A stretch of 64,000 bases of DNA from Anaerolineae bacterium (GCA_030432295.1 JAUIHI010000002.1:1-64000), one strand, 5' to 3'. Positions 18,485 to 28,414 are shown, counted from the first letter of the stretch. The notes: generated from the sequence alone by a model not told the origin. A program made the numbers and translations.

Positions 18485-19831
18485 ATGAAGAATCGTGCTT
18501 TGATCCTGATTTCAGTGCTGATGGTGCTGAGTCTGGTGCTGGCCGCGTGCCCCGCGCCTGCCCAGCCTGCGCCAGAAGCCGCCGCACCAGTCGAAGCGGC
18601 CCCCACCGAGGCCCCCGCGGCTGAGGTAGTCGCCGAACCCACAGAGGCCCCGGAAGCGGAGCCAACCGCTGTCCCCACCGAAGAACCGATGGCCGAAGCG
18701 GGTTGCCCCGCGGACGCGCCCAGCCTGACCATTTGGGCTGACAACACCCGCGCACCTGTGCTGAGCAGTGTGGGCGAAAGCTTTACTGCCGAGTTTGGCG
18801 TCTGTGTGGCTGTGGTCGAGAAGGGCTTCGGCGACATCCGCGACGACTTCAAAGTGGCAGCCCCCACAGGCGAAGGGCCGGACATTATCATCGGCGCGCA
18901 TGACTGGCTGGGCACGCTGGTGACCAACGGTCTGCTGGCCGAAATGGACCTGGGCGACAAGGACGCCGACTTCCTGGATGCAGCCAAACAGGGCTTCATC
19001 TACGACGGTGCGCTCTACGGTATGCCCTACGCCACCGAAAATGTGGCGCTGATGTACAACCCGGAGATTGTGACCGAAGTACCCACCACCTGGACCGGCG
19101 TGACCGAACTGGCCGCCCAGTTGGAGGCCGACGGCATTGTGGAGCAGGGCTACATCCTGCAACAGGGCGACCCCTACCACTTCTTCCCCATCCAGACAGC
19201 CTTTGGCGGTTACGTCTTTGGCGTCACTGATACGGGCTACAATGCGGAAGATGTGGGCATCGACAGCGAAGGTTCCATCGCCGCGGCCACCTGGCTGGAC
19301 GAGATGGTGAAAGCCGGACATCTGAAGGCGGACATCGACTGGGGCACAATGCACGCCCAGTTCTGGAATGGCGACGCCGCGATGATGATTACAGGCCCAT
19401 GGGCCTTGCCGGACACCCGGGCATCGGGCATCCCCTATGCCATTGCGAAACTGCCTGGCGAAGTGCAGGATGCACAGCCCTTCCTCGGCGTGCAGGGCTT
19501 TATGGTCAGCGCCTTCAGCAGCGACCCGCTGTTGGCCCAGACCTTCCTGCTGGACTTCGTAGCCACGGAAGAGACGATGCAGGCCATCTTCGACGCAGAC
19601 CCGCGCCCCTCGGCCTATCTGGCCGTGCGCGATAAGATCGACGACCCGGACCTGTTGGGCTTTGCCGCAGCCGGAGCCAACGGTCTGCCCATGCCCTCCA
19701 TCCCTGCGATGGATTCGGTCTGGTCGGCCTGGGGTGATGCGGAGACGCTGATCTTCCAACAGAGCGAAGCGCCGGATGTAGCCTTCCAACAGGCGGCGGA
19801 ACAGATTCGCACCGCCATTGCTGAAAAGTAA
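18485..19831 (+). CDS. malE: ABC transporter sugar-binding lipoprotein (maltose type)
   Basis: Extracytoplasmic solute receptor of 448 aa delivering sugar to the MalF/MalG permeases. A lipoprotein signal ends at C22 (lipobox VLAAC). Residues 23-75 are an Ala/Pro/Glu linker. The mature domain shows the family features [30 protein letters not shown] and [24 protein letters not shown] precedes the ATG. Its TAA overlaps the permease start (TAATG). Sequence character fits maltose/maltodextrin; the actual sugar is inferred. Confidence 0.9.
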   Translation: MKNRALILISVLMVLSLVLAACPAPAQPAPEAAAPVEAAPTEAPAAEVVAEPTEAPEAEPTAVPTEEPMAEAGCPADAPSLTIWADNTRAPVLSSVGESFTAEFGVCVAVVEKGFGDIRDDFKVAAPTGEGPDIIIGAHDWLGTLVTNGLLAEMDLGDKDADFLDAAKQGFIYDGALYGMPYATENVALMYNPEIVTEVPTTWTGVTELAAQLEADGIVEQGYILQQGDPYHFFPIQTAFGGYVFGVTDTGYNAEDVGIDSEGSIAAATWLDEMVKAGHLKADIDWGTMHAQFWNGDAAMMITGPWALPDTRASGIPYAIAKLPGEVQDAQPFLGVQGFMVSAFSSDPLLAQTFLLDFVATEETMQAIFDADPRPSAYLAVRDKIDDPDLLGFAAAGANGLPMPSIPAMDSVWSAWGDAETLIFQQSEAPDVAFQQAAEQIRTAIAEK

Positions 19832-21426
19832 TGGGTAGGGCAGTCAATAGTCGGGCGGGGGGCGCGTTTGCGCCCCCCGTTTCGCAGACGGGTCCGACAC
19901 TCCTCTCGTGGGTATTTCGCCTGACAGCCCTGGCGATAATCGACGGGATTGCCATCTGGCTGCTCTACCAGATGTTCAGCGATGGCGTCTGGCAGTTGGG
20001 GCTGGCGATTGGCATTGTCACACTGTTACTCAACCTCATCTTCCTGCGGGAAGAACTATACCCCCTGCGCTGGATATCCCCCGGTCTGGCCCTGTTGGTT
20101 GTGCTGGTCATCTATCCGGTGCTCTTCAGCGTCTACACAGCCTTCACCAACTACGGCGACGGCCATCTGCTCACCCAGCCCCAAGTCGTGCGCCTGCTGG
20201 AGAATCGCCGCTTCCTGGCGGAGGGGGCGACCCTCTTCGACTACACGGCCTATCTCTCGCCGGACGGCACGGAATACGCGCTCTATCTGGAAGCCCCCGA
20301 CGGCAGCGAAGCCTATATCGCCCGGGAGGGAAGTCTGGAAGAGGCCACACCGGGCACAATTCCGGCAGAGATCGACGGCTTTCTGCCCCTGGCCCGGGCC
20401 GATATTCTGCGCGGAGGCCATACTGTAAAGCTGGTGGCTGTCACTTTTGGCGACGACGAGAGAGCCTTTCAGGTCAGTGACCGCCAGTTGGGCAAAGCCG
20501 CCGAATTTCAGCAGCGCTACACCTATCTGGCCGACGAAGACGCTATGCGGGACAACGAGACGGGAATAGTCTATCGGCCTGTGCAGGGGACGTACACCGG
20601 CGAAGACGGCTCGACCCTCACCCCCGGCTATCAGGTGGTGGTGGGAACCCGCAACTTCGAGCGGCTGCTGACAAACCCAGCCTTCCGCGAGCCGTTTATT
20701 CTCGTCTTTCTGTGGACGATTGGCTTTGCCATTCTTTCGGTAGCAACTACTTTCGCAGCGGGCCTGCTGCTGGCCATCGCGCTGGACGCTCCAGAGATGC
20801 CCTTCCAGAAGCTCTTCCGCTCGTTGCTGCTGATTCCCTACGCCATCCCGGCCTTTATCAGTGTGCCGATTTGGGTGGGTCTGCTCAACCCCCAATTCGG
20901 TGTGATCACCCTCTTTTTACAGGACATCTTTGGGGTGACAATTCCCTGGTTCGGCCACCCCACCTGGGCAAAGGTGGGTATTGTGCTGGTCAACCTGTGG
21001 CTGGGCTTTCCCTATATGTTTCTGATCTGCACGGGCGCGCTGCAAGCCCTGCCCACGGACATCTACGAAGCCGCGGACATCGACGGGGCCAACATCTTCC
21101 AGCGCTTCCGGGCCATCACCCTGCCTCTGCTGCTGATTACAGTAGGGCCGCTGCTGGTGGCCTCATTCGCCTTCAACTTCAACAATTTTGTGATTATCGA
21201 TCTCTACAACCAGGGCGCACCGCCTATGAGCGGCACACCGTCGCCGGTGGGCCACACGGACATTCTGGTTTCGTACACCTTCCGGGTGGCCTTTAGCAGT
21301 GGCCGGGGCGCGGATCTGGGCTATGCGGCCGCGATTACCGTAGCCATCTTCCTGATTCTGGTGGTGATCACCTGGTTCCAGTTCCGCTTTACGAATATGC
21401 TGGAAGAACGCAGCGAGAACGTGTAG
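19831..21426 (+). CDS. malF: ABC transporter permease MalF
   Basis: Inner-membrane permease subunit of 531 aa. Early TM segments flank a large periplasmic loop (about residues 115-285), as in MalF of enterics. The ATPase-docking EAA loop is YEAADIDGANIFQRFRAITL. The ATG overlaps the preceding stop, and no better in-frame start is near: the next Met is about residue 48. A strong GC hairpin therefore falls within codons ~9-17. The malK ATPase is not in this window. Confidence 0.9.
   Translation: MGRAVNSRAGGAFAPPVSQTGPTLLSWVFRLTALAIIDGIAIWLLYQMFSDGVWQLGLAIGIVTLLLNLIFLREELYPLRWISPGLALLVVLVIYPVLFSVYTAFTNYGDGHLLTQPQVVRLLENRRFLAEGATLFDYTAYLSPDGTEYALYLEAPDGSEAYIAREGSLEEATPGTIPAEIDGFLPLARADILRGGHTVKLVAVTFGDDERAFQVSDRQLGKAAEFQQRYTYLADEDAMRDNETGIVYRPVQGTYTGEDGSTLTPGYQVVVGTRNFERLLTNPAFREPFILVFLWTIGFAILSVATTFAAGLLLAIALDAPEMPFQKLFRSLLLIPYAIPAFISVPIWVGLLNPQFGVITLFLQDIFGVTIPWFGHPTWAKVGIVLVNLWLGFPYMFLICTGALQALPTDIYEAADIDGANIFQRFRAITLPLLLITVGPLLVASFAFNFNNFVIIDLYNQGAPPMSGTPSPVGHTDILVSYTFRVAFSSGRGADLGYAAAITVAIFLILVVITWFQFRFTNMLEERSENV
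19856..19882 (+). promoter_or_regulatory. strong GC hairpin at the malE-malF junction
   Basis: CGGGGGGCGC (19856-19865) and GCGCCCCCCG (19870-19879) form a perfect 10-bp stem with a GTTT loop, followed by TTTC. It starts 25 nt after the malE stop, inside the malF reading frame. It could stabilise malE mRNA or partly terminate, giving more binding protein than permease. Confidence 0.6.
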
Positions 21427-21431
21427 GAGAC

Positions 21432-21540
21432 AACGGACGGCAGACGGCAGACGGCGGACGCTACACAGCGCGACATCCGCACATTGGCGGTCTGTGGTTG
21501 GCGGTCGGCGGTCAGCGGTCTGATATTACTTGCAGGGGAA
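21432..21540. repeat. GACGGCA word cluster between malF and malG
   Basis: The gap holds GACGGCA GACGGCA GACGGCG GACG near 21434-21459 and a related GGCGGTC/AGCGGTCTG run near 21484-21522. The halves pair poorly here, so this is a decayed or non-palindromic member of the GACGGCA family. Confidence 0.55.
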
Positions 21541-21547
21541 AACCTCA

Positions 21548-22426
21548 ATGGCACGAACTTCTCATTCCATAAAACAGCAGCGAAAATGGGCGATGACAGC
21601 CCGGATTGTGCTGGCGCTGGTCGTGCTTGCCTATGCGCTCTTCCCGGTGATCTGGATTTTTTCCGCATCCCTGGACCCGCGCAATACACTGGTGAACCAG
21701 ACGCTGATTCCGCCCAAAGCCAACTTCGACAATTACGTGAAGCTCTTTACCAGCGGTGATCTGTTGCCCTATCGCCAGTGGCTGCTCAATTCCACCCGCA
21801 TCGCGGTGACAACGACAGTGCTGACGCTCTTTATGACGGCCTTTGCCGCCTACGCTTTCTCCCGCTTCCGCTTCCGGGGACGGCGTTCCCTGCTGCAAAC
21901 GGTTCTGCTGATTCAGGTCTTCCCCAATTTCCTGAATATGGTGGCGCTCTTTCTGATTTTGCAGCAGTTGGGCGCGTATGTGCCGTGGCTGAGTCTGAAC
22001 AGCCACGGCGGGCTGATTCTGCTCTATCTGGGCGGCGCGCTAGGGGTGAATACGTGGCTGATGAAGGGCTTCTTCGACTCTATTCCCCGTGACCTGGACG
22101 AAGCGGCCACCATCGACGGGGCCAGCCACTGGCAGACCTTTTGGCTGGTCATCTTCCCGCTGGTGCGCCCGATTCTGGTGGTGGTGGGCCTGCTGATCTT
22201 TGTGGGAACCTATCAGGAGTTTATCCTGGCCCGGGTGATGTTGCAGGACTCGCAAAAATATACGCTGGCGGTCGGCCTGAGCCTCTTTGTGCGGGACCAG
22301 TACGCCCAGCGCTGGGGGGTCTTTGCGGCCGGCGCGCTCATCGGTGCAATGCCGGTGGTGATCGTCTTTCTGATCTTCCAGCGCTATCTGGTGGGTGGTT
22401 TGACCGCAGGGAGTGTGAAGGGGTAG
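21548..22426 (+). CDS. malG: ABC transporter permease MalG
   Basis: Second membrane subunit of the sugar importer, 292 aa with six predicted TM helices. The docking loop is [20 protein letters not shown]. The ATG at 21548 follows AGGGGAAAA; an in-frame TTG 18 nt upstream would absorb that site and is rejected. A 120-nt gap rich in GACGGCA words separates it from malF. An intrinsic terminator follows at 22486. Confidence 0.92.
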   Translation: MARTSHSIKQQRKWAMTARIVLALVVLAYALFPVIWIFSASLDPRNTLVNQTLIPPKANFDNYVKLFTSGDLLPYRQWLLNSTRIAVTTTVLTLFMTAFAAYAFSRFRFRGRRSLLQTVLLIQVFPNFLNMVALFLILQQLGAYVPWLSLNSHGGLILLYLGGALGVNTWLMKGFFDSIPRDLDEAATIDGASHWQTFWLVIFPLVRPILVVVGLLIFVGTYQEFILARVMLQDSQKYTLAVGLSLFVRDQYAQRWGVFAAGALIGAMPVVIVFLIFQRYLVGGLTAGSVKG

Positions 22427-22485
22427 AAGTGGCAGGTAGCAGGTGATGTGCCGGGTGACTGCCCAGTCCACAACTTCTCCAATGC

Positions 22486-22519
22486 AAGACGGCGACCGAA
22501 ATAGCGGTCGCCGTCTTTT
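22486..22519 (+). terminator. intrinsic terminator after malG
   Basis: AAGACGGCGACCG (22486-22498) and CGGTCGCCGTCTT (22505-22517) form a 13-bp stem with a 6-nt loop, followed by TT. It closes the importer operon. Confidence 0.9.
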
Positions 22520-22577
22520 GTATTACCGAACGTCTTTGCCTCTTTGGATTCGAGATCGAATAACTCGCCGATTTCGG

Positions 22578-22641
22578 CCTTCCCGGAAGCGGCCAGCACC
22601 AGATACCTACGCCCTAAATGCTGTGGCCGCTTCCGGGAAGG
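22578..22641. repeat. TTCCCGGAAGCGGC hairpin, copy 1
   Basis: Perfect 18-bp arms CCTTCCCGGAAGCGGCCA (22578-22595) and TGGCCGCTTCCGGGAAGG (22624-22641). A second element with the same arms is at 32531-32594. It lies between the malG terminator and the 3' end of the convergent protease gene. Confidence 0.8.
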
Positions 22642-22680
22642 CGGGCCAAGTTGTTTGGTCGCCGATCTTTAGGCGGATCC

Positions 22681-25600
22681 TTACCGCAGCGTGCGGTGGG
22701 CCGTATTGACAAATACCATTCGCCCGGTAGCCGTCATGCGGCTGGGGCCGTCGTCAAAGCCCCAGAGCATCCAGAAGTTGCTCTGCATCAGCAGATCGCC
22801 GTAACGCTGATCCTTATCATTGAGGCCAAATACCTGCACTTCTTTGGACTCGTTGAGCAGAATATCGACCCGTCCGCTCGGTTTCTCGTAGAGTTTCAGG
22901 AACTCATCCCGGAACTGAAACTCGTAGGGATAGCGCCAGATGGAATCGCTCACCCGTTGGGCGATGATCGACGTTCCGTCGCCGTGCGCGCCGTTGGGAG
23001 AGCCGATGTGCAGGCCCAGCTTGCCAAAGAAGGCGTAACCCCCTTCGCCCATCCCCAGCACAGGCTTCTCGTACTGGCGAATGTGATCCAATGCTTCCGG
23101 CGTACCCCACTCAGTCAGATAGCCCGTGTCCGGTCCCACAATCACCAGATTGTAGAGAGTCATATCCGCGGCGGGCACGCTGTTCATCTGCACCATATCC
23201 ACACCGATACCGTTGGCCTGGAGCAGCGTCTTCACTTCCTGGCCCTTGGCTCCGTCGCTTCTATAGATGTAGAGAGCGCGGGGTTTGAGATGGAAGCTGG
23301 TGTTGCGGTAGAGGGTGAAGGGCTGGCCGTTCAGGTCTATGCCCCGGGCCATCCCCCGCACTTCGTAGGGGCCGGGATAATGGCCTTCGATGAACTGGGC
23401 ACCGTAGATGCCGTCCTTCACCTGGCCGTCTCCGTGCATCCCGTCGTCGTAGAGGGTCAGAGGCCAGACATCCACAGCCGCCGCGCCGGGCTTCGTGCCG
23501 CCGCTGGCATAGGGTGCGTAGACGTGGACCTGCACCGTCTGACCGATCAGAGGCTTGCCGCCCTGATGGAGAACGCCGAGGAGTTGTATGGGACGATGGA
23601 CCACCCGATCCGCCTCTGGCGTGCCCACAAAAAGTTGGAAGCCAACCTGTGTGCGGGCGCTGGCCCAGACCACATACTCGTTGGTATTGCTGGTTTCCAC
23701 GAACGAAACGAGCAGCGTCCACTTGCCAGCCGGAACCTTCTCGATGAGGCACGTCTGGTGGGTGGCATCGTCCCGGCAAAGGGGGTTCTTGCCGTCGGCC
23801 CGGTAGATATTGCCATCCGGGTCCTCCACCTGCAAGCGCAGGGTCTGGCCGGCAATCGCCCAATTCACTGCGAAAGTGAGCCGTTGCAGACCGTCGGGGA
23901 CTTCGATAGTCCAGTGCACCTCTTTGCTCTCCCGGTCCGTCATCCCATAGGCCTGGAAGAGACGCACCTCGTCCAGCACCTCCTCGGCGATGGATTTATA
24001 GGTGTCGCCCAGACGGTTGGGGAGTGTAGCAGGCCAGGCGCTCAGCCCTTCGCCCAGAATCGCGGGGGCGCTCACATCGGCGGCCATCACCGATGCGCCG
24101 GGGTCTGTTACCACATAGGGTGTACCGCCGTTCTGGTTGGCAATCGTCGCCAGCAGCGCGTGATGACCCGCGCTGGCCGGACCCACCGCAACCGTATGGA
24201 TAATCGTATCCGTCGGTTCGATTACCCCCTTCACAGCAGGGGTGTCGTAGAGCGGGTCCTCATTTTCCATGCCGTCGCTGAGCAGCACCAGCACATCGTA
24301 GATACTGAAATCCGCCGGGGCTTTGGTCACTTCGGTCTGCCCGGCCAGCAGCCCTTTGCCGATGGCCGTCCAGTCGGTGGGCACAAAGCTGTCGATAGCC
24401 GACTTGGCCGCGTTCAGTTCAGGCTGAGCCGGATTGTTGCTCACTTCGTGGATTGTATAGGGTGTGCTGGCGTTGGTGCTGAAGCCGACCACCGCCACCC
24501 GGTCGCCGATGAGGGACTGGTCCACAAAGAGGCGGGCCGCATTCTGAGCCGCGGCCATCTTGTCGTAGTCGGACATACTGCCCGAATGGTCCAGAATGAT
24601 GGCCCGGTCCGCCACCTCCCGCTCGGTGAAGAGGATGGCGCGAGTCTCTTTATCGCTGCCGTAGCCAGTCCAGGTCACGCTCAAGTCGTATTTGCTGCCG
24701 CCGCTGTAGACGCCGCTCTGGGGTCGTACATTCAGCCAGAACTGCTCGCCCACAGGCAGACCGCTGACGATTGTGGCCGGTGTGGAATCGATCATCACAC
24801 TGAAATCCCCGGCCACCGCGTCTTGCATATTCCCGATCGCGCTGCCGCCGGTCAGGGCGTTGACCGCCTCGACTACCACCAGCACCACATTCGGGTTGTT
24901 GGGATCGCCAGCCTCGGCCACATTGCCAGTCTGGGGTTCCACAATATTCAGCGTGCGGAAGTCACCGGCCAGGCTGTAGGACTGGGTATTGTTGTTGGGC
25001 AGGGCATTGGCCCGCACCCGGATCGTCCACGTCCCGGCCTGTAGACCAGCCGGGTTGCTCACAGAGACCTGCTCCACATTGTTGAGCCGATCCACGCCCC
25101 GCACCGCGGGCAGAATGTGGGTGGCCCGCACAATCGGATCGGCCACGCCTGTGTCCTGGAAGCTGGCGTTGTAGGTGTTGGCTCTGGGCAGAGCGGGCAG
25201 CACCCAAGGACGGAAGGTGATCCCGTTGGGGTCAATCAGTGTCAGGTCCAGGTCGTTGACCAGTTGGGCGGCTGTGATGTTTTTGGTCGGGTCACCGGCT
25301 TCATCACTCCACACCAGCGTCACTTTGAAGTCCGTGCGCCCGGCAGGGAGTACCATCGAAAAGTCATCGACAGTATCCCCAGGCGAGACCGAATCCTCTA
25401 CGAAGTTGCGGGCACGGACGGCAGATACCGCAGCAGCCGCGTCCACAGCGCCGTAGCCGGTGGACCAGTCTGGCCCGGCGTGGAAGATGACCGGTTGACC
25501 GCTGTCCGGGTCGCTCCAGCCATACTCGGCAAAGCCCGCCTGTCCCGGTTCGTGGACCAAATCCACCGCCGTGTCGATCAGCACCGCTTTGATGGTGGCC

Positions 25601-27879
25601 GGATCGGGTCGCCCCGCGGCGGGGAAACTGCGGTGATACTGTTCGGTCACCAGGGCCACCACACCCGCCACCGAAGGCGACGCCATGGACGTACCGCATT
25701 TAGCGACGTAGCCATTGGTGTCGTTGTCGGTGGAGAAGGCACAGCCCACACCCATTACATCGGGTTTCAGACGCCCGTCCCAAGTGGGGCCGCGGCTGCT
25801 GAAGTCGGTCAGGTTGAAGTTCGTGCCCCGATCTACCGCGCCCACCACAATCTGATTTTTGGAGGGCGAGAGGATGGACCAATAGCCCCGAGGGCCAGTG
25901 GTCGGGTCCGGGTCCGGGTCGGTGTTTTCGTCCGGGCCGTCGGGGACTGTGCCGGTGGTACAATATTGGGCACCGGTTCCCTGATTGCAGGCGGCCCACA
26001 CAACCGTATGGGGCAGAATAGCCGAGCCGCCGCTGGTCAGCTCACCCCGCACCAGCTTGTCCACATCCCGGGCCGCATTGTTGTAGCTGCCACAGGTCAT
26101 CACATAGGAATGGTTGCTGACTTCGATGCCCAGGCTGTTGACCGCGCTGGCGTAATCAGCCGCGCTGTCGCCCCAATAGGGAGCCAGCCCCACGCCGGGG
26201 GCCATTCCCCGCATCTGGAAGTCGGTGCAGCCACCCCCATAAGGACAGTTGGCCACGCTCTGACTGCCGCTGGCCCCCACCATCCCGGCCACGTGGCTGC
26301 CGTGACCGTTGGTGTCGTTGGCGGTGCGCAACAGGCGTCCGGCAAAGTCCGGGTGGGAGAATGTGGGTGTGTTGATGCCTGTGTCAAAGATGCCCACATT
26401 GACGCCGCTGCCGTCCAGCCCGGCATAGAAGATCGACCCGGCAGAGACAGTAGCAGCCTGCACCGCATCCACATTCAGATCGTTGCGGGCCACGTCGTTG
26501 ACCGGCTGCAAGGGTGCGGGTCCTTCTTCCATCCAACGCACCCGGTCCTCCTGGCTGAGGGGAACGATCTGTGCTTTGTCCATCACCACCGCCCAGGACT
26601 GATCGCCGTGGGCTGTGTAGCTGGCCGTATATTTCGCCAGAAGCTCCTCCGCCTCCGCGCTTGGCACATCGGCAAAGAAGGAGACGAGCAGATTGACAGT
26701 GCCGTCGCCGTTGTCTGCCCAGCTCTCGAACTGACCGGCCAGAATCTTCGGGTCCACTTTGTCGCCGGGCAGATAGAGACCCATCCAGCGCACCAGTTCA
26801 GCCACAGGTGTGGCGTTGGGATCGAAGCTCTTGGCGACGGTCACAGAATAGGTTGTGCCGTCGATGTAATTGAGAAGGATAATGCCCGCATCTGCCAGAC
26901 TGGCCTGCTCCTCTGGCGACGGAAGACGGCGCAGTTGGGCCAGGGCGTGGAGATGGGGCAGAGAAGTAGCGGCCAGGGCATCCAACAAATCTTGATCGAT
27001 GCCTGCACTGGGCGTAAACTCGCGCCCGCGCAGAGGGATCGTCAGATTCTCGGTCTGTCCGCCCAGACTGTTGAGAAAGAGGGTGCGTCCGGCATCGGTG
27101 AAGCCATCTGGCCCGCCGCCGAAGCCCCAGAGCAGATAGCGCTGGCCGGTCTTGACCAGAGGGAACTGCCCGTCGTTGTCAGGAAGGGAGGCGATGCGCA
27201 CGCCTTCGGGCAAGCGCTCGGCCAGAGGCACGGCCACACCGCTGCGGGCCGCGTTGAACAGAATCACGACGCCATCGCCAGGAATGGGTACGCCACCGGG
27301 CGCTGTGTAGAAGGGCTGGCTGTCGCCGTAGTCGGCCACTTTGACCGATGCGCTCTCCACAGCCACGCCGTTAGGGTGGCCGATGTCCAGCCCCAGTTTT
27401 CCGTAGAGGGCGTGGCCACCGCTGCCCAGACCCACGACGGGCAGGCCGCTGTCGCGGATGGCCTCGACCAGCCCGGCTTCGGTGCTCCACTGCTCGCCCG
27501 CGCCGGTATCCGCCAGCACGAGGATCAGGTCAAATTGGGTGAAGTCAGGGATACCTGCCCCGGGCGCATCCCCGGTTCGGCTGCCGGGTGCGCTACTGAT
27601 CAGAGGCAAGAGTAGGTGATGGTCCAATGTAATGGCTTCGGGCGGGGCCACTTTGAAGGACTGGGCGCTGAAGCCGTTGCCGTTGAGCAAAGCCGCCCAG
27701 CCGGTGGCCTGACTGTCGTCCTGGCTGTAGACAATGGCTACACGAATGGGGCCATCAGCAGAGGGCGCGGCGAATGCCTGGTCTTTCTGCACTACGACAG
27801 TAAGCAACCCCAGGATCAGGAGCAGAGTCAGAAGGAAGGCGAGAAAAGGTGAGAGGAAATAACGCAAACGTTGTGTCAT
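22681..27879 (-). CDS. secreted subtilisin-family protease with VWA domain and duplicated terminal domains
   Basis: 1732 aa. The ATG at 27879 has AAGGAGGACC upstream; upstream frame is rejected. A signal peptide covers residues 1-36. Residues ~45-310 form a glutamine-amidotransferase-like domain (VGLGSGGHALYGKLGLDIG, YLLWGFGGGPDGFTDAGRTL). The S8 catalytic domain has D499 (GIFDTGIN), H526 (NGHGSHVAG) and S731 (CGTSMASPSVAG). A jelly-roll-like region follows. The VWA domain has a complete MIDAS: DHSGSMS at D1097, a later Thr in DWTAIGKGL, and LLSDGMEN. Residues ~1533-1732 repeat the N-terminal domain (LGMGEGGYAFFGKLGLHIG, FWMLWGFDDGPSRMTATGRM). Likely an extracellular or surface protease. Confidence 0.9.
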   Translation of the reverse strand: MTQRLRYFLSPFLAFLLTLLLILGLLTVVVQKDQAFAAPSADGPIRVAIVYSQDDSQATGWAALLNGNGFSAQSFKVAPPEAITLDHHLLLPLISSAPGSRTGDAPGAGIPDFTQFDLILVLADTGAGEQWSTEAGLVEAIRDSGLPVVGLGSGGHALYGKLGLDIGHPNGVAVESASVKVADYGDSQPFYTAPGGVPIPGDGVVILFNAARSGVAVPLAERLPEGVRIASLPDNDGQFPLVKTGQRYLLWGFGGGPDGFTDAGRTLFLNSLGGQTENLTIPLRGREFTPSAGIDQDLLDALAATSLPHLHALAQLRRLPSPEEQASLADAGIILLNYIDGTTYSVTVAKSFDPNATPVAELVRWMGLYLPGDKVDPKILAGQFESWADNGDGTVNLLVSFFADVPSAEAEELLAKYTASYTAHGDQSWAVVMDKAQIVPLSQEDRVRWMEEGPAPLQPVNDVARNDLNVDAVQAATVSAGSIFYAGLDGSGVNVGIFDTGINTPTFSHPDFAGRLLRTANDTNGHGSHVAGMVGASGSQSVANCPYGGGCTDFQMRGMAPGVGLAPYWGDSAADYASAVNSLGIEVSNHSYVMTCGSYNNAARDVDKLVRGELTSGGSAILPHTVVWAACNQGTGAQYCTTGTVPDGPDENTDPDPDPTTGPRGYWSILSPSKNQIVVGAVDRGTNFNLTDFSSRGPTWDGRLKPDVMGVGCAFSTDNDTNGYVAKCGTSMASPSVAGVVALVTEQYHRSFPAAGRPDPATIKAVLIDTAVDLVHEPGQAGFAEYGWSDPDSGQPVIFHAGPDWSTGYGAVDAAAAVSAVRARNFVEDSVSPGDTVDDFSMVLPAGRTDFKVTLVWSDEAGDPTKNITAAQLVNDLDLTLIDPNGITFRPWVLPALPRANTYNASFQDTGVADPIVRATHILPAVRGVDRLNNVEQVSVSNPAGLQAGTWTIRVRANALPNNNTQSYSLAGDFRTLNIVEPQTGNVAEAGDPNNPNVVLVVVEAVNALTGGSAIGNMQDAVAGDFSVMIDSTPATIVSGLPVGEQFWLNVRPQSGVYSGGSKYDLSVTWTGYGSDKETRAILFTEREVADRAIILDHSGSMSDYDKMAAAQNAARLFVDQSLIGDRVAVVGFSTNASTPYTIHEVSNNPAQPELNAAKSAIDSFVPTDWTAIGKGLLAGQTEVTKAPADFSIYDVLVLLSDGMENEDPLYDTPAVKGVIEPTDTIIHTVAVGPASAGHHALLATIANQNGGTPYVVTDPGASVMAADVSAPAILGEGLSAWPATLPNRLGDTYKSIAEEVLDEVRLFQAYGMTDRESKEVHWTIEVPDGLQRLTFAVNWAIAGQTLRLQVEDPDGNIYRADGKNPLCRDDATHQTCLIEKVPAGKWTLLVSFVETSNTNEYVVWASARTQVGFQLFVGTPEADRVVHRPIQLLGVLHQGGKPLIGQTVQVHVYAPYASGGTKPGAAAVDVWPLTLYDDGMHGDGQVKDGIYGAQFIEGHYPGPYEVRGMARGIDLNGQPFTLYRNTSFHLKPRALYIYRSDGAKGQEVKTLLQANGIGVDMVQMNSVPAADMTLYNLVIVGPDTGYLTEWGTPEALDHIRQYEKPVLGMGEGGYAFFGKLGLHIGSPNGAHGDGTSIIAQRVSDSIWRYPYEFQFRDEFLKLYEKPSGRVDILLNESKEVQVFGLNDKDQRYGDLLMQSNFWMLWGFDDGPSRMTATGRMVFVNTAHRTLR

Positions 27880-28137
27880 CGTACCGGTCCTCCTTGGCGA
27901 ATGTGCCCGATGGATGGGCCCATAACTTCCAGATTTGTGAGAGACACGGGATAGCGAAGAGATTGAGGAGAGAAGACACGAGGAAGGAAAGGGTTGAGTT
28001 GGGTATCTCCTTTCAGTCATTCACAGACAAAAGCGTCGGGTTTTTGCAGGTCTCTTCAGAAATTGGACCTGCCACAGAGCTGCCCACAAGTGTAGCACAA
28101 ATGAGTGCCTGTGCTGTTCAGAGGCAGTCTGTCGGAG

Positions 28138-28327
28138 TGCAATTCAGATTTGAGGCGAAGTGAGAATCGTCTATACCACCCGGTGCTAAAGACACCGGGC
28201 TACCGAGCCACGCCGGATAAATCCGGCTTATCCGTCCTCTGCTTGGCTCTCTTACAGCCCGGTTTACGGGGCGTAATAGCTCCGGACGCGGTCCGTGACC
28301 GGCGAGCGGGTCACGGACCGGCTGTAA
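28138..28327 (+). repeat. dispersed double-hairpin element, copy 2, with extra stem-loops
   Basis: TGCAATTCAGATTTG (28138-28152) is followed by hairpin CCCGGTG/CACCGGG (28179-28199) and hairpin GCCGGAT/ATCCGGC (28212-28227). These match copy 1 at 7532-7670; the second stem differs in sequence but keeps pairing. Downstream, TTACAGCC (from 28252) and GGCTGTAA (28320-28327) enclose GGTCCGTGACC/GGTCACGGACC (28290-28319). Reading frames across it are spurious. Confidence 0.72.
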
Positions 28328-28385
28328 GCACCCGTTGCGGTCTACTGACAATAGGGGAGAAATCAGATCGGGTCTGTGCAGATGT

Positions 28386-28414
28386 CAGGGGCGCTTGCTT
28401 GCTACACCCCTACG
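28386..28414. repeat. GGGGCGCTTGCTTGC...CCCCTACG family member
   Basis: GGGGCGCTTGCTTGCTACA followed by CCCCTACG resembles the elements at 16974, 33855 and 36636. Short GGGG/CCCC pairing is possible. Confidence 0.45.

Noticed and set aside
22618-27615. Two long plus-strand open frames (808 and 832 codons) opposite the S8/VWA protease
   Set aside because: They are antisense to a gene with signal peptide, complete catalytic motifs and a ribosome-binding site. They lack start sites and recognisable motifs and reflect high GC with few stop codons on the opposite strand.
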